Assembly (NCBI RefSeq): GCF_011058165.1 | Contig: NZ_JAALEG010000020.1 | Coordinates: 1-64,000 of the forward strand | Reading direction: 5' to 3' | Length of the DNA: 64,000 nt | Source: Rhodococcus aetherivorans | Lineage (GTDB): Bacteria; Actinomycetota; Actinomycetes; Mycobacteriales; Mycobacteriaceae | Part shown: positions 25,671 through 37,682 of the stretch, one piece after another | Numbering within the stretch: the stretch's first letter is position 1 | Layout: each line of letters opens with the position of its first letter | The notes under the pieces: generated by a model | The model's database searches: none | What the model was told of the DNA's origin: nothing | What the model saw: the letters and a program-made list of their open reading frames with translations, nothing else | Position numbers and translations under genes: made by a program

Positions 25671-27343
25671 AGGTGATGGCCCAGATGGCGATGGTCATGA
25701 ACCTCGACAAGTGCATCGGCTGCCACACGTGCTCGGTCACCTGCAAACAGGCCTGGACCAACCGCTCCGGCACCGAATACGTGTGGTTCAACAACGTCGA
25801 GACCCGGCCCGGCCTGGGATATCCCCGTATGTACGAGGACCAGGAACGCTGGCGCGGCGGATGGATCCGCGACCGGAACGGCCGGCTGCGGCTGCGCGAC
25901 GGCGGCCGGTGGAACAAGCTGTTCCGGATCTTCTCGAACCCGAAGATGCCGGCGATCGGCGACTACTACGAACCGTGGACCTACGACTACGAGAACCTCA
26001 CCACCGCGCCGCTCGGCGACCAGATCCCCGTGGCGCCGCCGCGCAGCCTGATCAGCGGCAAGCCGATGAAGGTCGAATGGTCGGCGAACTGGGACGACGA
26101 CCTCGGCGGCTCGCCGGAGATCGTCCCCGCCGACCCGGTGCTGAAGAAGGTCGGCGAGCAGGTCCGGCTCGAACTCGAACAGACCTTCATGTTCTACCTG
26201 CCGCGTATCTGCGAGCACTGCCTGAATCCGTCGTGCGTCTCGTCGTGCCCCTCGGGAGCGATGTACAAGCGTGTCGAGGACGGCATCGTTCTCGTCGACC
26301 AGGACCGCTGCCGCGGCTGGCGGATGTGCGTGTCCGGCTGCCCCTACAAGAAGGTGTACTTCAACCACAAGACCGGCAAGGCCGAGAAGTGCACGCTGTG
26401 CTACCCGCGCGTGGAGGTAGGCCTGCCCACCGTGTGCGCGGAAACCTGCGTGGGCCGGCTGCGGTACATCGGGCTCGTGCTCTACGACGTCGACCGGGTG
26501 CTCGAGGCCGCGTCCGTCGAGGACGAGAAGGACCTCTACGAGGCACAGCGGCAGGTGCTGCTCGACCCCCACGACCCGGAGGTGATCGCCGGCGCCCGCG
26601 CCGAGGGCATCTCCGACGAGTGGATCGAGGCCGCCCAGCGGTCGCCCGTGTACGCGCTGATCAACACGTATCGGGTTGCGCTGCCGCTGCACCCGGAGTA
26701 CCGCACGATGCCGATGGTCTGGTACGTGCCGCCGCTCTCGCCGGTCGTCGACGCCGTGACCCGCGACGGCCACGACGGCGAGGACATCGGGAACCTGTTC
26801 GGTGCGCTCGAATCGCTGCGCATCCCGATCGAGTACCTGGCGGGACTGTTCACGGCGGGCGACACCGACGCCGTCGAAGCGGTGCTGCACCGGCTCGCCG
26901 CGATGCGCTCGTACATGCGCGACATCAACCTGGGCCGGGACACGCGGCCGGACATCCCCGACGCCGTCGGCATGACCGAGGAGCAGATGTACGAGATGTA
27001 CCGATTGCTCGCCCTTGCCAAGTACGACGAGCGGTACGTGATCCCGACCGCCTACGCGGCCGAAGGCCACCAGCTCGAGGAATCCGCCACCGACTGCGCG
27101 TTGTCGTTCGAGGGCGGCCCCGGCATGTACGACTCCGGGCCGTTCGGCGAGGCCAGCGGAGGTCCCGTTCCCGTCGCGGTGGAAACCTTCCACGCGCTCC
27201 GGCAGCGGCAGACCTCCGAGGGGATGGCGGCGAACGCGTCGAATCCCTCCCGCGTGAACCTGCTCAACTGGGACGGCAAGGGCGTGCCCCAGGGCCTGTT
27301 CCCGGCCGGGCATCGAGTCGAGAACCGGGGGAGCGGGCGATGA
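25667..27343 (+). CDS. narH: Respiratory nitrate reductase, beta subunit
   Basis: NarH (558 residues) is the four-cluster iron-sulfur subunit that carries electrons from NarI to NarG. Four Cys groups are visible: DKCIGCHTCSVTCKQ, ICEHCLNPSCVSSCP, DRCRGWRMCVSGCPY (Trp in place of one Cys, the [3Fe-4S] signature) and EKCTLCYPR with CAETCVGR. The C-terminal half keeps NarH-specific regions such as NTYRVALPLHPEYRTMPMVWYVPPLSP. The start overlaps the mini-ORF stop, and the end overlaps narJ by four bases. Confidence 0.97.
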   Translation: MKVMAQMAMVMNLDKCIGCHTCSVTCKQAWTNRSGTEYVWFNNVETRPGLGYPRMYEDQERWRGGWIRDRNGRLRLRDGGRWNKLFRIFSNPKMPAIGDYYEPWTYDYENLTTAPLGDQIPVAPPRSLISGKPMKVEWSANWDDDLGGSPEIVPADPVLKKVGEQVRLELEQTFMFYLPRICEHCLNPSCVSSCPSGAMYKRVEDGIVLVDQDRCRGWRMCVSGCPYKKVYFNHKTGKAEKCTLCYPRVEVGLPTVCAETCVGRLRYIGLVLYDVDRVLEAASVEDEKDLYEAQRQVLLDPHDPEVIAGARAEGISDEWIEAAQRSPVYALINTYRVALPLHPEYRTMPMVWYVPPLSPVVDAVTRDGHDGEDIGNLFGALESLRIPIEYLAGLFTAGDTDAVEAVLHRLAAMRSYMRDINLGRDTRPDIPDAVGMTEEQMYEMYRLLALAKYDERYVIPTAYAAEGHQLEESATDCALSFEGGPGMYDSGPFGEASGGPVPVAVETFHALRQRQTSEGMAANASNPSRVNLLNWDGKGVPQGLFPAGHRVENRGSGR

Positions 27344-28038
27344 GGGGGCTGCTGCGCCGTGGCGCGCGCGACACCGCATCGCGGCACCTGCAGCACCGGC
27401 TGATCCGGCAGGCGGCGTCGCTGCTGTTGGCGTACCCCGACGAGCGACTGCCGTCCCGTCTCGCGACCGTCGACCGGCTTCTCGGGCACATCACCGGGGA
27501 ACCGGCGGAGCTGCTGGGCCGGACCCTCGCCGCCCTGCGCGACGGCGATCCCTTCGCCGCGCAGGCCGACTACGTCGACACGTTCGACATGCGCCGGCGC
27601 TCGACGATGTACCTCACGTACTGGACCGGCGGCGACACCCGCAACCGGGGCGCGGCGATCCACGCGTTCGCGCAGGCCTACCGCGACGCCGGCGCGGAGC
27701 CGCCGCCCGGGGAGGCGCCCGATCACCTCCCGGTGGTGCTCGAATTCGCCGCGACCGTCGACCCGGACGCGGGGGAGCAGCTGCTCGCCGCGCACCGCAT
27801 CCCGATCGACGTGCTCCGGGTCGCGCTCGGCGAACGCGATTCCCCGTATGCGGCGACGATCGAGGCGGTGTGCGCGACGTTGCCCCCGGTCGGCGATCAG
27901 GAAGAGCGCCGCGCCCGGCAGCTCGCGGAGGCCGGGCCGCCGGCCGAGGCGATCGGCCTCGAACCGTTCACCCTCACCGTCCCACCGCGCCGGACCGCAA
28001 CCGTCTCGGCCCAGACCCGAGCCGAAGGAGTCGACTGA
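27340..28038 (+). CDS. narJ: Nitrate reductase molybdenum cofactor assembly chaperone
   Basis: NarJ (232 residues) is the dedicated chaperone that binds apo-NarG and assists insertion of the Mo cofactor and FS0 before membrane attachment. It has the all-helical TorD/NarJ fold with the conserved FAAQADYVDTFDMRRRSTMYLTYW segment (the family YxxxFD motif) and DHLPVVLEF. ATG 27340 overlaps the narH stop (ATGA); the longer open frame upstream is antiparallel shadow. A Pro/Thr-rich tail ends the protein. Confidence 0.95.
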   Translation: MRGLLRRGARDTASRHLQHRLIRQAASLLLAYPDERLPSRLATVDRLLGHITGEPAELLGRTLAALRDGDPFAAQADYVDTFDMRRRSTMYLTYWTGGDTRNRGAAIHAFAQAYRDAGAEPPPGEAPDHLPVVLEFAATVDPDAGEQLLAAHRIPIDVLRVALGERDSPYAATIEAVCATLPPVGDQEERRARQLAEAGPPAEAIGLEPFTLTVPPRRTATVSAQTRAEGVD

Positions 28039-28040
28039 CC

Positions 28041-28772
28041 ATGTCCGCAGGGGAGATCTTCTGGGACGTCGTGCCGTACGTCACCATCGCCGTGGTGGTC
28101 GTCGGCACGTGGTGGCGCTACCGCTACGACAAGTTCGGCTGGACCACCCGCTCGTCGCAGCTCTACGAGAGCAAGCTGCTGCGCATCGCCAGCCCGATGT
28201 TCCACTTCGGCATCCTCGTGGTGATCGTGGGGCACGTCATCGGTCTGCTCATCCCGCAGTCATGGACCGATGCGATCGGTCTGAGCCAGCACGCGTACCA
28301 CGTGCAGGCGGTGACGCTGGGCACCGTCGCCGGGATCGCCACCCTCGTCGGGATCCTGTTGCTGATCTACCGCCGCCGCACCCGCGGACCGGTCTTCATG
28401 GCCACCACCGCCAACGACAAGCTGATGTACGTGGTGCTCGTCGCCGCGATCGTCGCGGGACTCGCCACGACCCTGATGGGCTCGGGTGTGGTGGGGGAGG
28501 AGCACAACTACCGCGAGACCGTCTCGCCGTGGTTCCGCTCCATCTGGATCCTGCAGCCGCGCGGCGACCTCATGGTGCAGGCACCCCTGTCGTTCCAGCT
28601 CCATGCGCTGATCGCCCTGGCCCTGTTCGCGCTGTGGCCGTTCACCCGCCTGGTGCACGCCTTCAGCGCACCCGTCGGATACCTGTTCCGCCCCTACGTG
28701 GTCTACCGCAGCAGGGACGTCACCCCCAAGGGGCAGCTGGTCGGGTCGCGGCCGCACCGCCGCGGGTGGTGA
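28041..28772 (+). CDS. narI: Respiratory nitrate reductase, gamma subunit (cytochrome b)
   Basis: NarI (243 residues) is the membrane di-haem cytochrome b that oxidises menaquinol and anchors NarGH. It has five hydrophobic helices. Candidate haem His ligands lie in PMFHFGILVVIVGHVIG and in QLHALIALALFALWPFTRLVHAF, two near each end of the bundle as expected. GAAGGAG (28024-28030) precedes ATG 28041. It ends narK-narGHJI; no nirBD or sensor kinase gene follows, so nitrite is either exported or handled elsewhere. Confidence 0.96.
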   Translation: MSAGEIFWDVVPYVTIAVVVVGTWWRYRYDKFGWTTRSSQLYESKLLRIASPMFHFGILVVIVGHVIGLLIPQSWTDAIGLSQHAYHVQAVTLGTVAGIATLVGILLLIYRRRTRGPVFMATTANDKLMYVVLVAAIVAGLATTLMGSGVVGEEHNYRETVSPWFRSIWILQPRGDLMVQAPLSFQLHALIALALFALWPFTRLVHAFSAPVGYLFRPYVVYRSRDVTPKGQLVGSRPHRRGW

Positions 28773-28805
28773 CCGGAAGGGGTGCGCGGCGGCGCGTGTA
28801 GTGTG

Positions 28806-28854
28806 AGATGTTCCGTCCAGCACACCCACTCGCCTGTAGGACCGTCGAACATCT
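28806..28854. promoter_or_regulatory. Inverted repeat AGATGTTC-N33-GAACATCT in the pepR leader
   Basis: A perfect 8-bp inverted repeat (28806-28813 with 28847-28854) spans the pepR 5' region. The right arm ends two bases before the ATG at 28857, and the left arm begins just after a TAGTGT -10-like box (28799-28804). It may be a split operator with arms 41 bp apart, or, if transcription starts early, a leader hairpin covering the ribosome-binding region. No Shine-Dalgarno sequence is seen before the ATG. Confidence 0.4.
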
Positions 28855-28856
28855 TC

Positions 28857-30230
28857 ATGGCCGCCACCCGCCGCTCCGCCGCCGCTCCGTCCGCCGCCGT
28901 TTCGTCCGTCGTCGCCTCCGCGTCGGCACCCACCGAGCCCGACTCCGGAGTTCGGCGCACCCACCTGCCCGGGGGGCTCCGCGTCGTCACCGAGCACGTG
29001 CCCGGCGTGCGCTCGGCCGCCGTCGGCGTCTGGGTGGGCGTCGGCTCCCGCGACGAGCAGCCCTCCGTCGCCGGTGCCGCCCACTTCCTCGAGCACCTGC
29101 TGTTCAAGGCCACCCCGACCCGGACCGCGCTCGACATCGCCGAACTCGTCGACGGAGTCGGCGGCGAGCTCAACGCGTTCACCGCGAAGGAGCACACCTG
29201 CTTCTACGCCCACGTGCTCGACGACGATCTGCCCCTGGCCGTCGACCTCGTCGCCGACGTCGTGCTGCGCGGCCGTTGCCGCAGCGCCGACGTCGACGTC
29301 GAACGGCAGGTCGTCCTCGAGGAGATCGCAATGCGCGACGACGATCCCGAGGATCTGCTCGGCGACGCGTTCCTCACCGCCCTGTACGGCGACCACCCGA
29401 TCGGCCGTCCGATCATCGGCTCGGTCGAATCGATCGAGGCGATGACCCGCACCCAGTTGCACTCGTTCCACGTGCGGCGGTACACGCCGGACCGCATGGT
29501 CGTCGCCGTCGCCGGTAATGTCGATCACGACCACACCGTGGAACTGGTCCGTCGCGCGTTCGCCGGGCACCTCGACCTCGACCTCGCCACGACCGCCGCC
29601 CCGCGCCGCGAGGGCAGTCTCCGCCTGCGTACGACGCCGACGCTGAGCATCACCGACCGCGACGGCGAGCAGGCCCACCTGGCGGTCGGCGTGCGATCCT
29701 TCGGCCGCCACGACCACCGGCGCTGGGCACTGTCGGTGCTCAACACCGCCGTCGGCGGCGGCTTGAGCTCACGGCTGTTCCAGGAGATCCGGGAGAAGCG
29801 CGGCCTCGCCTACTCGGTGTACTCGGGTGTGGACACCTTCGCCGACACCGGCGCGTTCTCCGTCTACGCCGGCTGCCAGCCCGAGAACCTCGGCGAGGTC
29901 GCCGCACTCGTCCGCGAGGTGCTCGCCGATGTCGCCGAGAACGGCGTCACCGAGGCCGAGTGCGCCCGCGCCAAGGGTTCGCTGCGCGGGGCTCTGGTCC
30001 TCGGCCTCGAGGACACCGGGGCCCGGATGAACCGGATCGGACGCAGCGAACTGAGCTACGGCACGCACTGGAGCGTCACCGAGACGCTCGAGCGGATCTC
30101 GTCGGTGAGTGCGGCGGAGGTCCGCGCCGTCGCCGCCGAGCTGCTGCACCGGCCGTTCGCCGCGGCTGTCGCCGGACCGTACCGCCGGCCCCGGGACCTG
30201 CCCGCCTCGGTGCGCGTCCTCGTCGCGTGA
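28857..30230 (+). CDS. pepR: M16 family zinc metallopeptidase (PepR)
   Basis: This M16 (insulinase/processing peptidase) protein has 457 residues and is like M. tuberculosis Rv2782c. The inverted zinc motif is complete: HFLEHLLF (HxxEH), with the downstream Glu in the ELNAFTAKEHTCFYAH region. The C-terminal half has the substrate-chamber domain with GGGLSSRLFQEIREKRGLAYSVYS. ATG 28857 gives an Ala/Ser-rich N-terminus before the domain; upstream in-frame sequence is Cys/His-rich and not family-like. dapB follows with its own TAGGCT -10-like box, so the two may be separately transcribed. Confidence 0.9.
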   Translation: MAATRRSAAAPSAAVSSVVASASAPTEPDSGVRRTHLPGGLRVVTEHVPGVRSAAVGVWVGVGSRDEQPSVAGAAHFLEHLLFKATPTRTALDIAELVDGVGGELNAFTAKEHTCFYAHVLDDDLPLAVDLVADVVLRGRCRSADVDVERQVVLEEIAMRDDDPEDLLGDAFLTALYGDHPIGRPIIGSVESIEAMTRTQLHSFHVRRYTPDRMVVAVAGNVDHDHTVELVRRAFAGHLDLDLATTAAPRREGSLRLRTTPTLSITDRDGEQAHLAVGVRSFGRHDHRRWALSVLNTAVGGGLSSRLFQEIREKRGLAYSVYSGVDTFADTGAFSVYAGCQPENLGEVAALVREVLADVAENGVTEAECARAKGSLRGALVLGLEDTGARMNRIGRSELSYGTHWSVTETLERISSVSAAEVRAVAAELLHRPFAAAVAGPYRRPRDLPASVRVLVA

Positions 30231-30241
30231 CCGCGGGCTGA

Positions 30242-31542
<1,301 letters not shown>

Positions 31543-31559
31543 TCATGCGCCCCGGCGTC

Positions 31560-31610
31560 GAGCGAATGTATCGTTCATCTCCTCAGCGGTAGCGGGCGAT
31601 ACATTCGCTC
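31560..31610. repeat. Perfect 14-bp inverted repeat with 23-base loop
   Basis: GAGCGAATGTATCG (31560-31573) is perfectly repeated in inverse at 31597-31610, and flanking GC-rich sequence extends the pairing imperfectly on both sides. It starts 17 bases after the stop of the membrane-protein gene. The stem is AT-richer than the surroundings. It may terminate the dapB operon or be a copy of a dispersed palindromic element; no second copy was seen in this window. Confidence 0.6.
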
Positions 31611-31699
31611 GGTCCACGCCCCGGCCGAAGCCTGATCGCGGTTGCGGTTGTCGTTGCGGGGCAGGGACACCGATCGGTCGGCGACGTACCCTGCAGGGT

Positions 31700-32182
31700 G
31701 TGACCGAGGCCCCCGCCGACGGTGAGCGCACTCTGCTCGTCGTCCACCACACTCCGTCCCCGTCGACCCGCGAACTGCTCGAGGCGGTGCTGGCCGGGGC
31801 GCGTGACCCCGACATCGTGGGCGTGCGGGTGCGGACGGTGCCGGCGCTGGGTGCGACCGTGCCGGACGTGCTCGCCGCCGACGGTTACGTGTTCGGCACC
31901 ACCGCGAACTTCGGATACATGTCGGGGGCACTCAAGCACTTCTTCGACACCGTCTACTACCCGTGCCTCGACGCCGTCGCGGGCCGGCCGTACGGGTTGT
32001 GGGTACACGGCAACAACGACACCGCGGGCGCCGTCGCCTCGGTGCGCAAACTCGTCACCGGACTCGCCTTGGCGCAGGTCACGGAGGATCTCGAGATCAC
32101 CGGGCCGATCGACGCAAAGGTCCGTGAACGCTGCTACGAACTCGGGGCGACCGTCGCGGTGTCCGTGTCGGAGGAGTGCTGA
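31700..32182 (+). CDS. Flavodoxin-like / NADPH-dependent FMN reductase family protein
   Basis: This 160-residue protein has a flavodoxin-like fold: the N-terminal strand TLLVVHHTPSPSTRELLEAV matches the FMN phosphate loop position, and GYVFGTTANFGYMSGALKHFFDTVYY matches the region of WrbA/FMN-reductase proteins that contacts the isoalloxazine ring. It probably binds FMN and transfers electrons or reduces a small substrate; no partner is adjacent. GTG 31700 lies exactly seven bases after a TACCCT -10-like box (31687-31692), which predicts a leaderless mRNA. Confidence 0.8.
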   Translation: MTEAPADGERTLLVVHHTPSPSTRELLEAVLAGARDPDIVGVRVRTVPALGATVPDVLAADGYVFGTTANFGYMSGALKHFFDTVYYPCLDAVAGRPYGLWVHGNNDTAGAVASVRKLVTGLALAQVTEDLEITGPIDAKVRERCYELGATVAVSVSEEC

Positions 32183-32222
32183 CCGTCCGGGACGTCGCAG
32201 GCACCGGACACCGCGCGGTGCG

Positions 32223-32660
32223 TCAGAGCTGCTGCTCGACGAACTTCGTCAGGCCCCGCTCGGCGGTCTCCATCGCCATCTTCTGCGCCTTCTTGACCAT
32301 GAAGCCGGGCAGCGGGATCTTCGGATCGATCGTGAGGGTGAAGTCGACGCGGGTGCCGCTCTCGGTGGCGGTGAGGGTGTAGGTGCCGTCCTGCTGGTGC
32401 TGCTGGTGGCTCTCGACCAGGGTCCAGGACATCGATTCGTCGCCGTTCCAGTAGTAGTCCACCACCTGCTCGTCGTGGAGACCGATGATGGAGACGGTCA
32501 TGCGCACGCGGTGCGGGCGGCCGTCCGGGTGGGTGGTCTCGACGACGACGGTCTTGTGGGGCCCGGACCACTCCGGCAGCCGGTCGACCGCGGCGATTCC
32601 CGCCATCACGCGACCCGGGTCGGCCTTGATCTCGAAACTGCTGGAACTGCTGACGGCCAT
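32223..32660 (-). CDS. SRPBCC family protein
   Basis: This 145-residue protein is of the START/Bet v 1-like SRPBCC superfamily. It begins SSSFEIKADPGRVMAGIAAVDRLPEW, typical of the polyketide-cyclase/dehydrase type, and ends with a long amphipathic helix (MVKKAQKMAMETAERGLTKFVEQQL). These proteins bind hydrophobic ligands in a cavity; the ligand cannot be predicted. The preceding gene on the same strand is 60 bp upstream. Confidence 0.8.
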   Translation of the reverse strand: MAVSSSSSFEIKADPGRVMAGIAAVDRLPEWSGPHKTVVVETTHPDGRPHRVRMTVSIIGLHDEQVVDYYWNGDESMSWTLVESHQQHQQDGTYTLTATESGTRVDFTLTIDPKIPLPGFMVKKAQKMAMETAERGLTKFVEQQL

Positions 32661-32720
32661 GGGCTCACTTCCTCGTCTTTCGGGTGACGTGCGTCGGCAA
32701 TGTACCGCACGGCCTCCCGC

Positions 32721-33248
32721 TCAACCGTCCTCGCGCTCGGACGGTTCCGACGTAGCGGACGGGCCGGGCCCGGTCTCCTCGGCGCGACGCGTCGCGGCGC
32801 GCTCGTCGGCGCGGCGCTGATACCGCATCTGCTCGCGCAGCGCCCCCTGGACGGCCTGCGACACCCACGAGTTCAGTGACACGCCGTTCTGGGCCGCCGC
32901 CTCCTCGGCGCGTGCCTTGATCTGCTCGACGAGGCGCAGCGTCACCCGGCTGATGTCCCCGGTGACGTCCTCGAAAGTCGTTGCGGTGCCTGTGGTTTCG
33001 GTGGGCGCATCCGTGTGCACCTCGAGCACCGCCGCGCTGCCGTCGAGACGCACGGTGACCACCCGGTCGCCGAGCTCCTTCGAGACCTCCGCCGCCATGT
33101 CCGACAGTGCCCGCAGCACGGCCAGGCGGGCGGGCGCGGCGACCGCTGTGGTGAGGGCTGCCGCGGTCCGGCGGGTCTGTTCGTCGCCGAGCTCCGCGGC
33201 GGCGACGAGGGACTCGGTGATCGCGTCCAGGTACGGGTCCAGGTTCAT
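32721..33248 (-). CDS. Ribbon-helix-helix / HicB-like DNA-binding protein
   Basis: This 175-residue protein has an N-terminal helical domain of unknown type (to about residue 75). A ribbon-helix-helix segment follows at about residues 100-140 (DISRVTLRLVEQIKARAEEAAAQNGVSLNSWVSQAVQGAL), like HicB/Arc antitoxins. The tail is charged and disordered. No HicA-like toxin gene is adjacent, so it is better seen as an orphan regulator. The gene starts at an array of short repeats (33248-33290) that could be its own operator, shared with the divergent thyX. Confidence 0.75.
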   Translation of the reverse strand: MNLDPYLDAITESLVAAAELGDEQTRRTAAALTTAVAAPARLAVLRALSDMAAEVSKELGDRVVTVRLDGSAAVLEVHTDAPTETTGTATTFEDVTGDISRVTLRLVEQIKARAEEAAAQNGVSLNSWVSQAVQGALREQMRYQRRADERAATRRAEETGPGPSATSEPSEREDG

Positions 33249-33290
33249 GACGCCATACTGATGTCAACGATGATGTCAGTCAAGACGTCA
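33248..33290. promoter_or_regulatory. Four-copy TGAYGYCA operator-like array
   Basis: Four 8-bp near-palindromic units lie at 33248-33255 (TGACGCCA), 33259-33266 (TGATGTCA), 33271-33278 (TGATGTCA) and 33283-33290 (AGACGTCA), spaced 11-12 bp apart. Ribbon-helix-helix proteins typically bind such helically phased tandem sites. The array begins at the RHH gene's start codon and lies 75 bp before thyX, so autoregulation is the likely role. Confidence 0.6.
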
Positions 33291-33364
33291 ACACGCGGCC
33301 CGCGTCCGGTGCCGCCCGCGGCGGCGCTACGGTTCGACTGGATCGACAACCTGGAGGAGAACCG

Positions 33365-36892
<3,528 letters not shown>

Positions 36893-36921
36893 CCGCGCCG
36901 GCGCAACCGCACCCTGCCGTG

Positions 36922-36952
36922 CCGGACGGTCCGGCGCTACCGGACGGTCCGG
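36922..36952. promoter_or_regulatory. Two tandem palindromes CCGGACGGTCCGG
   Basis: The 13-bp palindrome CCGGACGGTCCGG occurs twice, at 36922-36934 and 36940-36952, 18 bp apart. The second copy fills the -35/spacer region just before a TACAGT -10-like box (36956-36961). This is how tandem repressor operators look, for example for TetR-type proteins. No regulator gene is adjacent, so the binding protein is unknown. Confidence 0.6.
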
Positions 36953-36968
36953 CACTACAGTGGGCCGC

Positions 36969-37592
36969 GTGAGCCTCGCCCGTGACGAACGACACGCACT
37001 CGTCCGCACCATGACACGGACCGGTCCCGACGCCCCCACCCTGTGCGGGGACTGGACCGCCCGGGACCTCGCCGCCCACCTCGTGGTCCGCGAACGCCGG
37101 ATCGACACGATGCCGGGCATCGTCCTGCCACCCCTGGCCGGGCACACCGAGCGGGTGCGCGCCGAGGCGGCGGGAGGGTCGTGGGAGCAACTGCTCGCCG
37201 ACATCGAGTCCGGACCGCCGATATGGTCGCCGCTGTACCTCGTCGACGGACTCGCCAATGCCGCGGAGATGTTCGTCCACCACGAGGACGTGCGGCGCGC
37301 CGCGCCCGGGTGGGAGCCGCGACCGCTCGACCCGTCGACCCAGGACCGCCTGTGGCAGATGGCCCGGCAGGTCGGCCGGCGCGGCTATCGCGGCACCGAC
37401 GTCACGGTGGTGTTCGAACGCCCCGACGGCACCCGCGCGACGGTCCGGCGTCGCGGGCCGCGCACCGTGGTCCTGCGCGGCGAACCCGCCGAGCTGCTCC
37501 TGCATGCGTTCGGCCGTGACGAGGTGCGCGTCGAGACGTCCGGGGAGGCGGCCGACGTCGCGGAGGTCGCCGCATCCGGTCGCGGCATCTGA
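36969..37592 (+). CDS. TIGR03085-type DinB-like metal-binding protein
   Basis: This 207-residue protein is of the DinB/maleylpyruvate-isomerase-like superfamily (TIGR03085 type). The N-terminal pattern LCGDWTARDLAAHLVVRERRIDTM holds the first metal His, and FVHHEDVRRA holds further His ligands. Members of this superfamily often act as mycothiol- or bacillithiol-dependent enzymes, but this subgroup is uncharacterised. GTG 36969 lies seven bases after a TACAGT -10-like box, which suggests a leaderless message controlled by the tandem palindromes just upstream. Confidence 0.8.
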   Translation: MSLARDERHALVRTMTRTGPDAPTLCGDWTARDLAAHLVVRERRIDTMPGIVLPPLAGHTERVRAEAAGGSWEQLLADIESGPPIWSPLYLVDGLANAAEMFVHHEDVRRAAPGWEPRPLDPSTQDRLWQMARQVGRRGYRGTDVTVVFERPDGTRATVRRRGPRTVVLRGEPAELLLHAFGRDEVRVETSGEAADVAEVAASGRGI

Positions 37593-37682
37593 TCCGTCCC
37601 GGCGCCGGTGTGACCACCGCGTGCGGCTGATGCCGGTGTTGCGGATGGTTCGGTTGTGGACATTGCGACTAACCTGACGGGT

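Noticed and set aside
32134-33267. Possible complete HicAB toxin-antitoxin pair
   Set aside because: The RHH protein is HicB-like, but the neighbouring genes encode an SRPBCC protein and ThyX; no small HicA-like toxin frame was found on either side.
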